Shown one piece after another: positions 35,633 to 46,900 of a stretch of DNA of 64,000 nt (positions are counted from its first letter, which is position 1; the number at the start of each line of letters is the position of its first letter). Source of the DNA: Pycnococcus provasolii (Eukaryota > Chlorophyta > Pseudoscourfieldiophyceae > Pseudoscourfieldiales > Pycnococcaceae); contig OW568900.1 in NCBI GenBank assembly GCA_938743325.2, forward strand, positions 124,001 through 188,000, read 5' to 3'. A program made the position numbers and the translations under genes. The notes beneath the pieces are model-generated. The model ran no database searches. It was not told where the DNA came from and saw nothing but the letters and a program-made list of their open reading frames with translations.

Positions 35633-36649
35633 TCACAACCACCGCGCCTGCGCAGAGGCTTCCGTTTGACCACCACGCATGGACGCCCAGAAATTTTCGA
35701 CTTGATCCACGCCACCATCTTCCTTGCTGATGTGGCGTGGCCGCTTCGTCGCTGGCTGTTCGCAGTCGCCATCGGCGTTGTCGAGAAATGCCGCCCACGG
35801 CGAGGCTTCCCTCGGTGCATTGGTGGCTCGTGGTTGCAGCGATGTCGTCGTCGTTGTCGCTGTCGTCGTCGTCGGCGGCATTTCGTCGCCACCGGCGTTG
35901 TCGACAAATGCCGCCCACGGCGAGGATGCCTTCGTCGCGTTGCTGGCTCGTGGTTGCAGCGTCGTCGTTTTCATTTCGTCGCCATTGGCGTTGTCCACAA
36001 GTGCCGCCCACGACGAGTCTGCCTTCGGCGCGTTCGTGGGTCGTGGTTGCAGCGTTGCCCCAACCCGACCGCCGCCGCGCAGGTACGTCGCCCCTCTTCC
36101 GCGTCCCGTGTTGTAGTACTGCTGCCTTGGTTGTGGTTTAGGCACCGCAGGTGCCCGCCATCGCGCCACTACGCTTGCGTTTGTCCCTGTCTTTGGTGTC
36201 GGCATTGCGGCTGTCGTTGCAGGTTCTTCTTCCTCGTCTCCTCGCGTCTCCTCATCACCGTTCTTATGTGCTAGAAACCTCTCCCAGTCACCAGGCACGA
36301 TGTGCGTCGCCGCTGCGATCGCTTCATTCTCACTCTCATTTTCATCTGGCATCAAACCCTCATCGCCAACACCACACTGTCCCTGTTCCCTAAGGTTAAT
36401 CCTGGCCAGCTCATCTTCACCCCGCGCAGCGTTCAGGGACTGCGCGACGGTACGGCAGTCGGACGCACGTTGTGAGGTAGCAAAGATGCGCGAGATATGC
36501 TGACGTCGTCCACGGTCCCCACACGAGTGGCATGTGAAGAAGGCACCTGATTTTTTGCGACTAGAGACTAAAAACAAAAAACACGAATGACACTGCACAA
36601 CCAGGAAACCACCACCACCGCCACCACTGCCACGGCCACTGCCGGACAT
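35633..36649 (-). CDS. MRNIP: MRN complex-interacting protein (MRNIP)
   Basis: The 338-residue product starts with a Gly-rich stretch, then FLVVQCHSCFLFLVSSRKK, then FFTCHSCGDRG, then a CRTVAQSLN block. That is the Cys2-Cys2 zinc-binding-like N-terminal domain of MRNIP, whose family stabilises the MRE11-RAD50-NBS1 repair complex. The motif W..FL (DWERFL) near residue 122 fits the family. The C-terminal half holds three tandem copies of LQPR.TNA...SPWAAFVDNA.GDE, each with a W..FV motif like the family one, and an Arg/Gly-rich stretch with Gln/Pro before them. The end has Lys/Arg patches (KRPRHIS) suitable for nuclear import. Confidence 0.75.
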   Translation of the reverse strand: MSGSGRGSGGGGGGFLVVQCHSCFLFLVSSRKKSGAFFTCHSCGDRGRRQHISRIFATSQRASDCRTVAQSLNAARGEDELARINLREQGQCGVGDEGLMPDENESENEAIAAATHIVPGDWERFLAHKNGDEETRGDEEEEPATTAAMPTPKTGTNASVVARWRAPAVPKPQPRQQYYNTGRGRGATYLRGGGRVGATLQPRPTNAPKADSSWAALVDNANGDEMKTTTLQPRASNATKASSPWAAFVDNAGGDEMPPTTTTATTTTTSLQPRATNAPREASPWAAFLDNADGDCEQPATKRPRHISKEDGGVDQVENFWASMRGGQTEASAQARWL

Positions 36650-36892
36650 GGCGCGTACAGTACCCGTATTGTTTTTGAAAAAATATTTAAAAAATAAAAC
36701 GAGCTGTCAATTATTCCATTCTTCCAATCATTCGGGGTTTCCTTCATTCCACCCCAAATTCAGCCCATCCCAGCCGCCACCTGCCACCTCATCATTCTGA
36801 ATTCGTCGCATGAAAGGTTAGTTTTTTTATAAAAGCGTTACGTAAGCGCAGACTTCATTCTTTCTTTCTATCTCTCTCTCTTGTAATCAGCC

Positions 36893-37675
36893 ATGCTCGT
36901 TTCGGTCTTCGGTCTGACTCGAATTATCATCACAAGCATACTTGTCGCGTGCACGCACAACATCATCACAGTCATACACAAGAAAAGAAAAGTCCGTTCA
37001 AAAAGACACATTCCTTCCGCCGACGAATACGCAAACACGACAGAGCACGAAATCAAGGCGTGGAGTCTCTCCAAGTTCATAACGGCGTATCAGGCGGCCA
37101 ACGCCACCACAGCAGAACTGCAAGAACTTCAAGGACGCGAATTCGAGGCGATCGGACTGCTCAACGGCGCGCACAGGTACGTGCCCCTCGCGCCCTTGTT
37201 CGCGGACTACATGTTCGGGCCAGGCGTGTGGCTCGGCAAAGGATTCGACGACAGCGGGCTCGGATACAACGTGTTCAAGGGCCAGTCCGAGGACGGCAAG
37301 CTTCGGAGTCGGAGGTTCCGGTACAAGCTGCAGCCTTCGTTCTTCGGGCCGGGAGACGCCGTCGGGCTCAACTACTCGGACTTCAACGGCGACTTGCTGA
37401 CGAACGGCATGCGCGACGAGGTGCGCAAACTCAACGCAAAGGTGTACTTGGGCCTCGGCTCTTACCAGCTGTTCGGCGGCATGTGGAATCCCGCGCCGTT
37501 CCTGGTTCGCGTCAGCGACCTACCGAAGAAGTCGTTCCGCGTGCGTCCCTTGGAGCAAGCTGGCAGGGAGGGGTGGTACATCGCGCATTTAAGGATAGGC
37601 GGGTACGGCGGAGACACCACCGAGAGTGAGAGTGCGACACAAACGCACGTGGACGGGACGAGCTGTAACACTTAA
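36893..37675 (+). CDS. Conserved hypothetical protein, GXWXG/DUF4334-like
   Basis: The 260-residue product begins with a hydrophobic segment (SVFGLTRIIITSILVACTH) that may be a signal anchor, followed by a basic patch. The rest is a beta-rich domain: FGPGVWLGKGFDD, then RSRRFRYKLQPSFFGPGDAV, then LNYSDFNGDLLTNGMRDEV, then KVYLGLGSYQLFGG. The order WxGKxF...LxYSxxN...xRDExR...YLGxG weakly resembles the GXWXG/DUF4334 fold, a lipocalin-like ligand-binding group; I would not assign a ligand. A TGTAA lies within the last codons before the stop. Confidence 0.5.
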   Translation: MLVSVFGLTRIIITSILVACTHNIITVIHKKRKVRSKRHIPSADEYANTTEHEIKAWSLSKFITAYQAANATTAELQELQGREFEAIGLLNGAHRYVPLAPLFADYMFGPGVWLGKGFDDSGLGYNVFKGQSEDGKLRSRRFRYKLQPSFFGPGDAVGLNYSDFNGDLLTNGMRDEVRKLNAKVYLGLGSYQLFGGMWNPAPFLVRVSDLPKKSFRVRPLEQAGREGWYIAHLRIGGYGGDTTESESATQTHVDGTSCNT

Positions 37676-38754
37676 ATTGTCTTTCTTGACTTCTTCTTGC
37701 CACTCCGCGAATGGTTTCGCACAGTCCCGCAACGCAATCACACGATCAATAATCCCTTTCAGTTTGTCGTTGCAACAATCGACGAGATCGTTCACCTTCC
37801 CCCCGGCTCCTCTTGCCAATCCCGACCGTAGCTCGATTAGCGAGAGCGCGGCTCTTGGCTTCGCCAAGATGTGCTGTCAAGATGCACGAGACGAATTCAG
37901 CCCGTGCCAGCAAGTGCGAAGTCACGGACACGTCAGAGAAATATGTTTATCATGTTCGCGATACGACGAAACACCACTCTACAGCTCGTCGAGTCGACCT
38001 GCGAGAGCGCGCGGGCCTAGACACGGCTGGTTGGTCCATTTTGCTGTGCTGACGAGAGGATTGTGCGTAGGTCTGTCAGTGTCGCGAAGGAAGAAGGTAG
38101 GATTCTCGATGTCTTCGAGCATCGCGTCGAGCGAGGTGATCCATTCTAACCCGAGCACGCCTCGTTCAGGAAGCCAGAATGGGCGTTTTGTGCGTGAAAC
38201 CTTGTCGCGACTGGCGTCGTAGCACCGAACGGCTATGGGATTTGCCGGTACGCAGTTTGGACGTCATCCAACGCCAAAGCCGGCTGGCCAAATTGAGCCA
38301 GAGCGAACGCAACGTCCACTACGCTCGCAGCTGGCGGCATGTACGGCGTTTCATGTAGAGTAGTACTGTAGCGTCGTTTGCACCGCTGCGCGTACCATTG
38401 TGTTGGTCGAACACCGACCGGGATCCCGAACGAAAGCAACCCCTGAAAGCCCCCCCTCAGTTCCCACATCGGACTTCACCGCTACGAGGGATCCCCACCC
38501 CCCCTCCCCCTGGGACCAAAACCTTTCGCGAAAGTTTATTTTTCGAAATCCCTTTTTTCTGAATCCGTGGCGGCGTCGGCGTCGAGTCCCACATCGGCAT
38601 CGGCATCGGCGGCGCTGGATCCAGGTGGTGGGTGACCAATATTAGTGTTGTCCAATATTGTCATTCCCATACGTGGCGTTTTACTTTTCCTTTTACTTTT
38701 CTCTTTTACTTTTCTCTCGCTCGCTCGCTCTCGCTCTGAGGCTTATCACGATAT
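37676..38754. other. 1.1-kb intergenic region with a possible decayed retroelement on the minus strand
   Basis: No intact gene. On the minus strand short frames read ALDDVQTAYRQIP near 38235, resembling a reverse-transcriptase block, and ERGVLGLEWITSLDAMLED near 38150, resembling aspartic protease surroundings, with further fragments such as KLKGIIDRVIALRDCAKPF near 37740. They are in different frames with stops, so a relic is the best reading. GC-rich stretches follow at 38480-38520, and a CTTTTACTTTTC-type pyrimidine tract lies just before the NVL start. Confidence 0.3.
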
Positions 38755-40854
38755 ATGGCGAACCGCCTGAACGAGCTTCTGCGTTCGTCGTATAATCCCT
38801 CCTCGTATAATCATTCTTCTCCTGGGGTGCCTTCTTCTCCTGGTGGTGGTGGTGGTGGTGGTGGTGGTGTTGGTGGCGAGAAAGCAGGAGTTGGGAATGG
38901 CGAGAGAGCAGTTGGGGGGCATTCTCATTCCAATCAGAAACGAAAACGGGAATCTGGTGATGAGCCTTCTCCTGCTGCTCCGCAGCGTCCGCCTGGTCAG
39001 TCGGTCTCGAAAACGCGTGAACCGCGTATGCCACAAGCACTGAGAGAACTTGGGGGCACGTTCGTGCGTGACGCAGGGGCTACCACACTCGCGCAACTTG
39101 GAGGACTCGACCTCGAAGCGTCTGTACTGCGCCAAACGGTCGCAAGGCCGCTCAGACACCCGGAGATCTACGCGCACCTCGGAGTTGCGCCTGTGCGAGG
39201 CGTGCTGCTCCACGGACCGCCGGGATGCGGGAAGACGCAACTCGCAAGAGCACTCGCCGCGGAGTGCCAGGTGCCCTTCCTGCCCATCGCCGGACCTGAA
39301 CTTGTCAGCGGTGTGTCGGGTGAATCGGAGGCGGCGGTACGCGCTCTCTTCGCCGAGGCGGCGAAAGTTGCGCCGTGCATCGTCTTCCTCGACGAAGTGG
39401 ATGCCGTCGCGCCAAAACGCGAGTCAGCTGGACGAGAAATGGAGCGCAGAATCGTCGCACAACTGCTCACGAGCCTTGACGAACTCGGGCGCGTGCCGGC
39501 GCCCGCGCCACACGTCGCAGTCATCGCCGCAACGAACCGACCTGACGCCATCGACGGTGCACTGCGTCGCGCAGGGAGGTTTGAGAGGGAGGTGGCAATC
39601 GGCGTGCCGAACGCACGTGCGAGGCAGGATATCCTGCGAAGCATCTGCGAGCCGATGCGAATCTCTGAAGATGGCGTGGACTTTGCAGCCATCGCTGCTA
39701 AAACGCCGGGTTTCGTCGGAGCGGATCTGGTCGCGCTGTCGCGCGAGGCGGCAGGATTGGCCGTGCAGCGTGCATTTGCCGACGTCGAGGGCAACGAGGA
39801 GGAAGACACAAGGTCAGCAGTGCCACTGTCGAAAGATGAGCTGGAAGCGATGCCCGGTGTGAGCGAGCAAGATTTCCTCGAGGCGGTCAAACTAGTGCAG
39901 CCTGCAGTGAAGCGCGAAGGCTTCGCCACGGTTCCAGGAGTCAAGTGGGAGGACGTTGGTGCTCTTGAGGAGGTGAAGGAGGCCATGCGACTCGCCGTGA
40001 CGATGCCACTACAGAATCCTAGACGATTCAAAGCGCTCGGTCTTGAAATGGCGGGAGGAGTGCTTCTGTTCGGGCCACCGGGGTGCGGCAAGACACTCGT
40101 GGCAAAGGCAGTGGCCAACGAGTCGGGTGCCAACTTCCTCTCCATCAAGGGTCCCGAGCTTCTGAACAAGTACGTGGGCGAGTCTGAACGAGCGGTCCGG
40201 CAGGTGTTTGAACGTGCTCGCGCCGCGGCGCCTTGCGTTCTCTTCTTCGACGAGATGGATGCCATGGCGCCACGCCGAGGAGGTGATGGTGGCGGCTCGT
40301 CAGCGCCGGAGCGAGTCGTGAACCAGCTGCTCGTGGAGATGGACGGCGTGGGCGGACGCAACGGCGTACACGTTCTCGCCGCCACGAATCGACCAGATAT
40401 GATCGACCCTGCGTTACTGCGCCCAGGTCGTCTCGACCGCCTGCTGTACGTGCCGCTACCTTCCCCGGATGGGCGAGCGGCCATCGCGGAGGCAACGTGC
40501 CGCACACTTCCGCTTGGGGAGGACGCGAACGTGCAGGAGGTTGTGCGAGGCTCTGCGTGCGAAGGCTTCAGTGGCGCGGACGTCGCTGCGATGGTTAAGG
40601 AGGCGTGTTTGTGCGCACTTCGCGAGCAGATGAACAACGAAGCCCATGAAAACAAAGAGTCCGACGACGCCGAGCCAGTGCCGCCGTTGGTGTGCCGCAG
40701 TCACTTCGTCGCCGCGGCAGCGTGCATTGCTCCATCTGTGAGCGCCGCCGACAAGCGTCGCTACGATGCTCTGGCGAGAAGACTCAGACAGTCTCGAGGT
40801 GCCGTGGCGGCAGCACCGGAGGATGGCGGCGTCGAGGGTGTGTCAGCACCTTGA
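38755..40854 (+). CDS. NVL: Two-domain AAA ATPase, NVL/RIX7 family
   Basis: The 699-residue product has a Pro/Ser/Gly-rich, Lys/Arg-rich N-terminus and two AAA domains. Domain D1 (about 110-350) has the Walker A GPPGCGKT near residue 154 and Walker B FLDEVDA; domain D2 (about 400-640) has GPPGCGKT near 440, FFDEMDA and the arginine-finger and sensor block AATNRPDMIDPALLRPGRLD. ERRIVAQLLTSLDEL in D1 and NKYVGESERAVRQVF in D2 are characteristic of NVL/RIX7, which remodels pre-60S ribosomes in the nucleolus. A Gly run in the N-terminus is low-complexity. The start is the first ATG after a pyrimidine-rich leader. Confidence 0.85.
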   Translation: MANRLNELLRSSYNPSSYNHSSPGVPSSPGGGGGGGGGVGGEKAGVGNGERAVGGHSHSNQKRKRESGDEPSPAAPQRPPGQSVSKTREPRMPQALRELGGTFVRDAGATTLAQLGGLDLEASVLRQTVARPLRHPEIYAHLGVAPVRGVLLHGPPGCGKTQLARALAAECQVPFLPIAGPELVSGVSGESEAAVRALFAEAAKVAPCIVFLDEVDAVAPKRESAGREMERRIVAQLLTSLDELGRVPAPAPHVAVIAATNRPDAIDGALRRAGRFEREVAIGVPNARARQDILRSICEPMRISEDGVDFAAIAAKTPGFVGADLVALSREAAGLAVQRAFADVEGNEEEDTRSAVPLSKDELEAMPGVSEQDFLEAVKLVQPAVKREGFATVPGVKWEDVGALEEVKEAMRLAVTMPLQNPRRFKALGLEMAGGVLLFGPPGCGKTLVAKAVANESGANFLSIKGPELLNKYVGESERAVRQVFERARAAAPCVLFFDEMDAMAPRRGGDGGGSSAPERVVNQLLVEMDGVGGRNGVHVLAATNRPDMIDPALLRPGRLDRLLYVPLPSPDGRAAIAEATCRTLPLGEDANVQEVVRGSACEGFSGADVAAMVKEACLCALREQMNNEAHENKESDDAEPVPPLVCRSHFVAAAACIAPSVSAADKRRYDALARRLRQSRGAVAAAPEDGGVEGVSAP

Positions 40855-40873
40855 ATTGTATGACTAAAAGTTC

Positions 40874-40898
40874 GCTAATTCAGTAATGAAATGTACTT
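40874..40898 (+). promoter_or_regulatory. Shared 3'-flank motif, copy 2
   Basis: GCTAATTCAGTAATGAAATGTACTT lies about 20 nt after the NVL-like stop, in the gene's sense. It differs at only two positions from the copy after the GT27-like gene at 51932-51956, and shares the core with the copy at 11438-11458. Confidence 0.5.
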
Positions 40899-40956
40899 TA
40901 CAGCATTTGATACACAAAAATACACAAAAAGAAGTCCGCAACTCTCTCGTGTCTGA

Positions 40957-43900
40957 TTAGTTTCGGTTCTCCTTTTCCTCCTCCATGTCAGCCTTCGCAA
41001 TCTCGCGCATCTTCATCGTGTGTTCGCGCAGCCACTTGGGATCCGCCGATCGAATGGATTTCGGGAAGGGGCCCTGAAGAGGACGAGGGCGGCTGCGTAG
41101 CTCCTCAGCCTTACGAAGCAGCTCAACTTCGCGGCGCTTCTTCTCCGCGATGCGCTTTTCCAAGCTTGCTCGCGATTCCCGTGCCATCGTGCCGCTTGCA
41201 GCCATCTTCATCTTTTGCTCAAATTTGCTGAGGAGGAATCGCTTACGCACCATCGCAAAGAATGTGTCAACCTCGAGCAAGTTCTCCTCCTTCGCCCTGT
41301 TGAGAAATTTTTCCAGTAGCACGGCGACGATCAGGTTGAGCAGAACGTAGCGTGCAAGGATCAGAAAGCTCGAAAAGTAGGCCATTGACAGAATGTCGTC
41401 AAAGGGACTTGGACACGGTCGGCCCACCTTGCATTTTGCCGCGCTGCGCATCATCATGCTCCACTCGTCGCCAGTGAAGACGCGCCATAGCACAATGAGC
41501 GAGTTCCCAAAACCTTCGAACTTGAACCGATCACTCAAGCGAGGGTGCTCGTGCTCCTCGAGACGGCCAGTACCAAAGAGATTCATGCCAAGAATGGCAT
41601 ACATGAAGATGAGCAAGAATAGCAGACTGCTAACGTTTCCAATCGATGGAAGTGCGGTGATTGCCGTCTCGAAGAGAGCCCGAAGGCCTTTCGCACGCTT
41701 GAGAAGGCGGAATAGCCTACCGATGCGGAATATCCGGAAGACTGTCAGCCCCGCACCCACCGTGATGAAGAATTCGGGTAAATTCACCACAATAAGGAAT
41801 AGGTCGAAGCGATTCCACGAGCTCCTCTGGTACTGTTCCCATCCTAGCCCGATGAGCTTGAGTACCGCCTCCAGCATGAAGACACCGTTGAAGGCGAAGT
41901 TGGTAATTCCCAGGACCATTTCAAGCTCGCGATCCATACCCTTAAACGTTACCGCCATGCACGCGGTGTTAACCAAAATGCAAACGACGATGAAGTAGTC
42001 GAAGGGCGTCGACGTGACGAGCTTAAAAAAAGTACGTCGGAGCGCCATCCTCGGCGCGATCAGCTTCGGCTCAACTTGTAGACGGTAGTACTGCGCCATT
42101 TTTTCCACGATCTGCTCCTTACGCCGCCGCTCCATCGCTTCAGCCTGCATCGACGTCTCAAGGGCACTCGAACCACCCTTGGAGGCTACCTTGAGGTAGT
42201 GGTCGACGAGTGTTCCGATGAACATGCACGGCCAGAATATGCTACCAAGGATGACGAAGCTAATGACGCTGAAACTACCAAGAACCGCGTTGGTGTTTCG
42301 CTGAGGAATCATGTCAACTCCCTTCGCATCCATCGCAGCGTGCGCTACGTCAACCCAATTGTCGAGAGTCGTGAGCACGAAAAGGCTCTTTAGGCTCTCC
42401 CCAATGTGATCAAAGTTCAGGTATGGGCTAAACCAGTGACGCTCGACCAGCGTGCCGTGCTCCTCGAGCTCGCAGACGTCGCCCTCGTCCAGGTTGCAGA
42501 CGAACTTCACACCTGTGGGCACACAAGCGTCCTTGGCGAGAACCTGCACGCCATCAATGACACTATCGTTGCACCGTCCGAGGCGTCCATTGAACATCTG
42601 CGTCATCATGATGGCGAATACAATGGTCTGAAAAATGCCGAACATGACAATGTTGATGATTGACGGGAATGCATGGATGACCGTGTTCACGACTATCTGC
42701 ATGCCTTCGATGCGCGAAATCATCCGGAGTGGACGAAGAACGCGTAAGAGCCTGAAAACACGCACGATGCTGAGCTCATCGCTTCCCGTGATGCTAGCTA
42801 GACTCGTGCAGACGATGATTCCGTCAAGCTGGTTCCAACCATTTTGCCAGTAGGAACCTTCGTGCATGCAAAAGCCGTTTGCCACCATCTTCAAAAGCAT
42901 CTCTACCGTGTAAATGCACGTGAATACCATGTCGCAGTACACGAGCACTTGCTTAAGCGCGCTCTTCTTGTCAAGTCGTGGATCGTCGATAGCAAGGAAT
43001 ACGCCGCCGATGCAAATGAGCGTTAGGATTAGGCCTTCAAACGATTTGTGAGAAACGACAGCCTTGCACATGCGTCGAAAACGATTGCCCTCGCTGAAAA
43101 GCATAAAGCTGTTCTTTCGATACCTCAGTGTCTTATACGTATTGCCGATGAAACTGTCCCTGGCCATCGACTTTACCGCGGCAAACCTCTGTGCGAGATA
43201 ACCTGAATCAGTTTTGAAGAGCGAGTTCCGCGCCTTGTACATGGAGCTGCGTCGGCGACTAAAGCTGCGACGAATTTGGCTTGGAGACGGACTCGATTTC
43301 GAGGAGTCGGCGCCTGAGAAGCTTCCCATATTTCTCATGGAAAAGCTTGACATCGACGAAGCCATTTGTTGCAGCGAAACTGAAAGCGAAGATCTTCTTT
43401 GCCGACGCTGATCTTCCTCCTCAGTGGTCATGCCGTCATTGAGCGTAAACCTCCCTATTCCACCGCTGTTAGATTGATCTCTGCTCTCTTTGACTGGCGA
43501 GCCGGATTGCCAAGGCGTGTTCCGCGCTTTTTCCGCCAGGCGACGTTCGACGTCTTCCTTGGTCGCTCGCGATCGAACGCGATTTGCCTGACCTAGCAAC
43601 ATGCTATCCGTCGCTTCGTCATCAGCGTCAGGGTAAATGGTCGACTCGGTCACCGGCCCGGGTGGTCGGTTGCCGACCATCCAGCTCTTTCGCACGTCAA
43701 GCACCTCGATATCAAATACGAGGTGTTTCCCAATGACGACATTGCCGTCGGCGTCCTTTAAGCCGGCAGCGTATTCCGCGTGGCAGAAAAGATTTGCCTT
43801 GCAGCCCATGGGCAGCGACGGAAGAGCAACCTCCATGCCCTCGACAATATGGTCGCCAGCCGATGCTCCGCCGAAAGTGAATTTGAACGGGTTCTCAACG

Positions 43901-46900
43901 CCGCGGCGAAGGAGCACTGGCCCTTCTCCCCCCGTGCCATCGTCGATGTTATCGTCCCCGCCCGTGTACTCTCGAACCACCATTGCCATCGTGATGTCGT
44001 CACCAAACTCAGGCATGGGTGCATTTGGACCCTGCGGGCCGTATTGGTAAATGCTGAGCTGCACACAGTCATCCTCCGTTAGACTAATGGGCTCTTCCGC
44101 TAACGAAGGGCCACTTACGTCGCTTCCCATGCTCCGTGCAGAAAACCCCCCTTTGGAAGTCCGAGCTCGTGCTGAACCGGGCGATCGACGAGGTGTTGGA
44201 ATTCCACCTCGCCCAGGCGTCAAATTTGGGAAGGCCTGACGCGGTGTCGGGCGTTTAGGCGTATATCGTCCTGCTTCATCGTCTCGACGCGTGGATACTC
44301 CGCCACCGCCAGCTCCATAACTGGGCTGCTGCTGTTGAACGAATGCCTCGACTGCATTCATGGTCGTCGCCGATGTCGCAGGTGATGATGCGATTGCCGC
44401 AGGCGCACCCCAAGCATCCGCTGGCTGGGCTGGCGGTGGGTACATTGCATCCACCATTCCCATCAGACCACCACCACCCGTATCAGTACGACCACCACCG
44501 CTGTCCGCGGGAACCAGTGACGTGCGCCGCGCCATTGCTTGCGTCGGGAAAAAGGCGTCTCTACTGGCTTCGTCTTGAGCCAAGCTGCGGCGCCGTTCTT
44601 CCTCCTCGTGGATCGAAGTCATCGACGGAACGAACTTCAGCCCGCCTTTGCGGCTCGAGTAGCTGCCCCCATACTCACCTTTTGGGCTCGCGGAAGCTTG
44701 TCTCAAGAATTGCGTTTTCGGTTGCTCCGGAGATTCTCGAACTCGCTCTCGTGCAGGGGTAGGCGCGTCATGCGCCTCGTCGATGTGTTCCTTCAGAGAA
44801 TCGGAACTATCGCTATGCGAGCTGGATATCACAGTCCGCCCCGAACTTCTGCCTGACTTCGCCGCTCTTCCTGACCCCCTTCCCGATGCACCCTGCGGCG
44901 GGCTACCACCCTGAGACCCGAATGACGCATGCTTGGCACCACCTTGCAGTGACATACGTCGCTTGCTCTTGCGCGGGCTTATTTCGATCTTAGCTTTGCC
45001 GTATCCAAACGCCTCCATTGGATAGAGGCTCATGGGTTTCAGAAATGACCCGTAGTCAGCGTCATCTGCAGCTTCGTCTGCGTTCGTAAGCGCAGTCAGT
45101 CCTTCAGGAACGGGCGGAATATCCAGCTCCTCTTCCTCGCTCTCCTCTGCCTTCTTCGCCGCTTCTTCAGGGTCCGTCAGATCTTCCTCGTCCACATCGC
45201 CAACGCCATACTTTTCGTCGATGCTTACGAGAAATATTTTCATCTTGGCTACGTCTCGGAGGGCATCGGGCATCAGCTTCATTTTGACTGGCTTGACGCG
45301 CGAATCGCGAACTGTCTTTCTTTGCGATTTCTCCTCCTCCGGCAATTTTAGGGTAGTCCTGCTGCGCTCATCACTACTCTTTGGCTGAAGAGCTTTGCGA
45401 GGCGAGCCTTTCGGCGACTTGTTTTCCTCGACCTGAGGCTTCTCTTCATCAGGTGATTGCGTCTGCGTGATGACAATCGCAAGAAACAGCGTCAGGAGAG
45501 TGAGGTGACCAAGGAAGATCCAGCTTAGAAAATAAAGACTCGCGGCATCCCCTGCCGCCTGCATACCGCGGTGCATGACGTAGATCCAGTTGTTCGCTGT
45601 AAGCATCTCCAGGACCGTCATCGCCGCCTCCGGAAGGCTATTGAAGTTGCGGCGCCCATCTGGATCAAATGTTCCGACATTCGCGGGCACTCTCGGAACA
45701 GGGTCACCGGCTGTATAATTTGAATGTGGCAGGGCATCAAAAGCCGGCTGACCTCCGAACACCTGCATTCCCAGAAGGCAGAAGATGAAGATGAACACCA
45801 TGGTAAGCGCGACAAAGTCCGAGAGCGCTGTTGCTCCGCGAATCACCATGAGCATCGTTTTGCGTAGGCTGTCAATCTTCTGCAGGGCACGCAGACTTCG
45901 AAGGATGCGAAGGAGACGAAAACTGCGCAGTGCACTGAGTCCTGAGTTTGGAACATTCGCGTACAGCTCAGCCACAGAGACGAGCACGCAGATGCCGTCG
46001 AGGTTATTTGAGGCGGATGACCAGTAGTCGTACACACCCTCGCCGGCGAGCTTCATCAGGAACTCTATGCTGAAGCAAACCGTGAACATCAGGTTGATGA
46101 GACCGAACCAGTGTTTCATGTCATCGCTCATACCGTAGTGCTCCATCGCCATTGTCACGGTATTGGCGATGATGAGCGAGGTGATCACTCTCTCGACGGG
46201 TGGACTGGCGACGAAGGTTTTGAAGTAGAGCGCGAATACGTGCCGATCCTGATCCGAGCGCGGTATCACCGTCATTCCCATCGCGAGCTTCATGCGTGTC
46301 CACATCGACACGCTTCTCGCCTCCGCAAGCTCCTGCTCGAGGATGGCGCTGACCTGAGCGAACTTCCCAACAAGCACGACTACTAGCAGCTTGACGGCGA
46401 AGTACGAGCCGGTGAGCACGAGCAGGAGGTAAAATGGAATGGCGATGTCCCCGGACGCGGCCATGGTGACCACGTAGAGCTTTGACCACGACTTCAGCAC
46501 GACGACGCGCATGATGGAGAGGCTTGCCCACAGGAAGTTGTCGAACGACGTGAATCCGTTGTCAGGATTCATGCCCACGTCGCGGCACTCGCTACCGGTT
46601 GGGCACGTGCCGTACCCGGTTACGCTCGACGCGCACACCGACTCGCGCATGCCAGGCACGATGCTTCCGATGACCTCGTCTTGGAACTGCGGCTCAACAA
46701 CGACGCACCTGCTCGTCAGCTTTCCCATGAACATTTGCACGCCAACGATTCCAAACACGAGCAGAAGCCACACGAGCATGAGCGCGACGTCTCTTAGCAG
46801 TGGCAGCGACTCCATGAGTGTGGCGACGAGAACACGCAGGCCGGGTAGAGCTTTGACGGCGCGCAGTGGCCGCATCGCACGGAAGGCGCGCAGGCCGGAC

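Noticed and set aside
37626-38222. A 198-residue plus-strand open frame
   Set aside because: Starts within the tail of the upstream gene in another frame and lacks domains; the minus strand here resembles element remains better.
39168-40655. A 495-residue open frame opposite NVL/RIX7
   Set aside because: Ser/Arg/Pro-rich antisense product with no motif; the plus strand has two full AAA domains.
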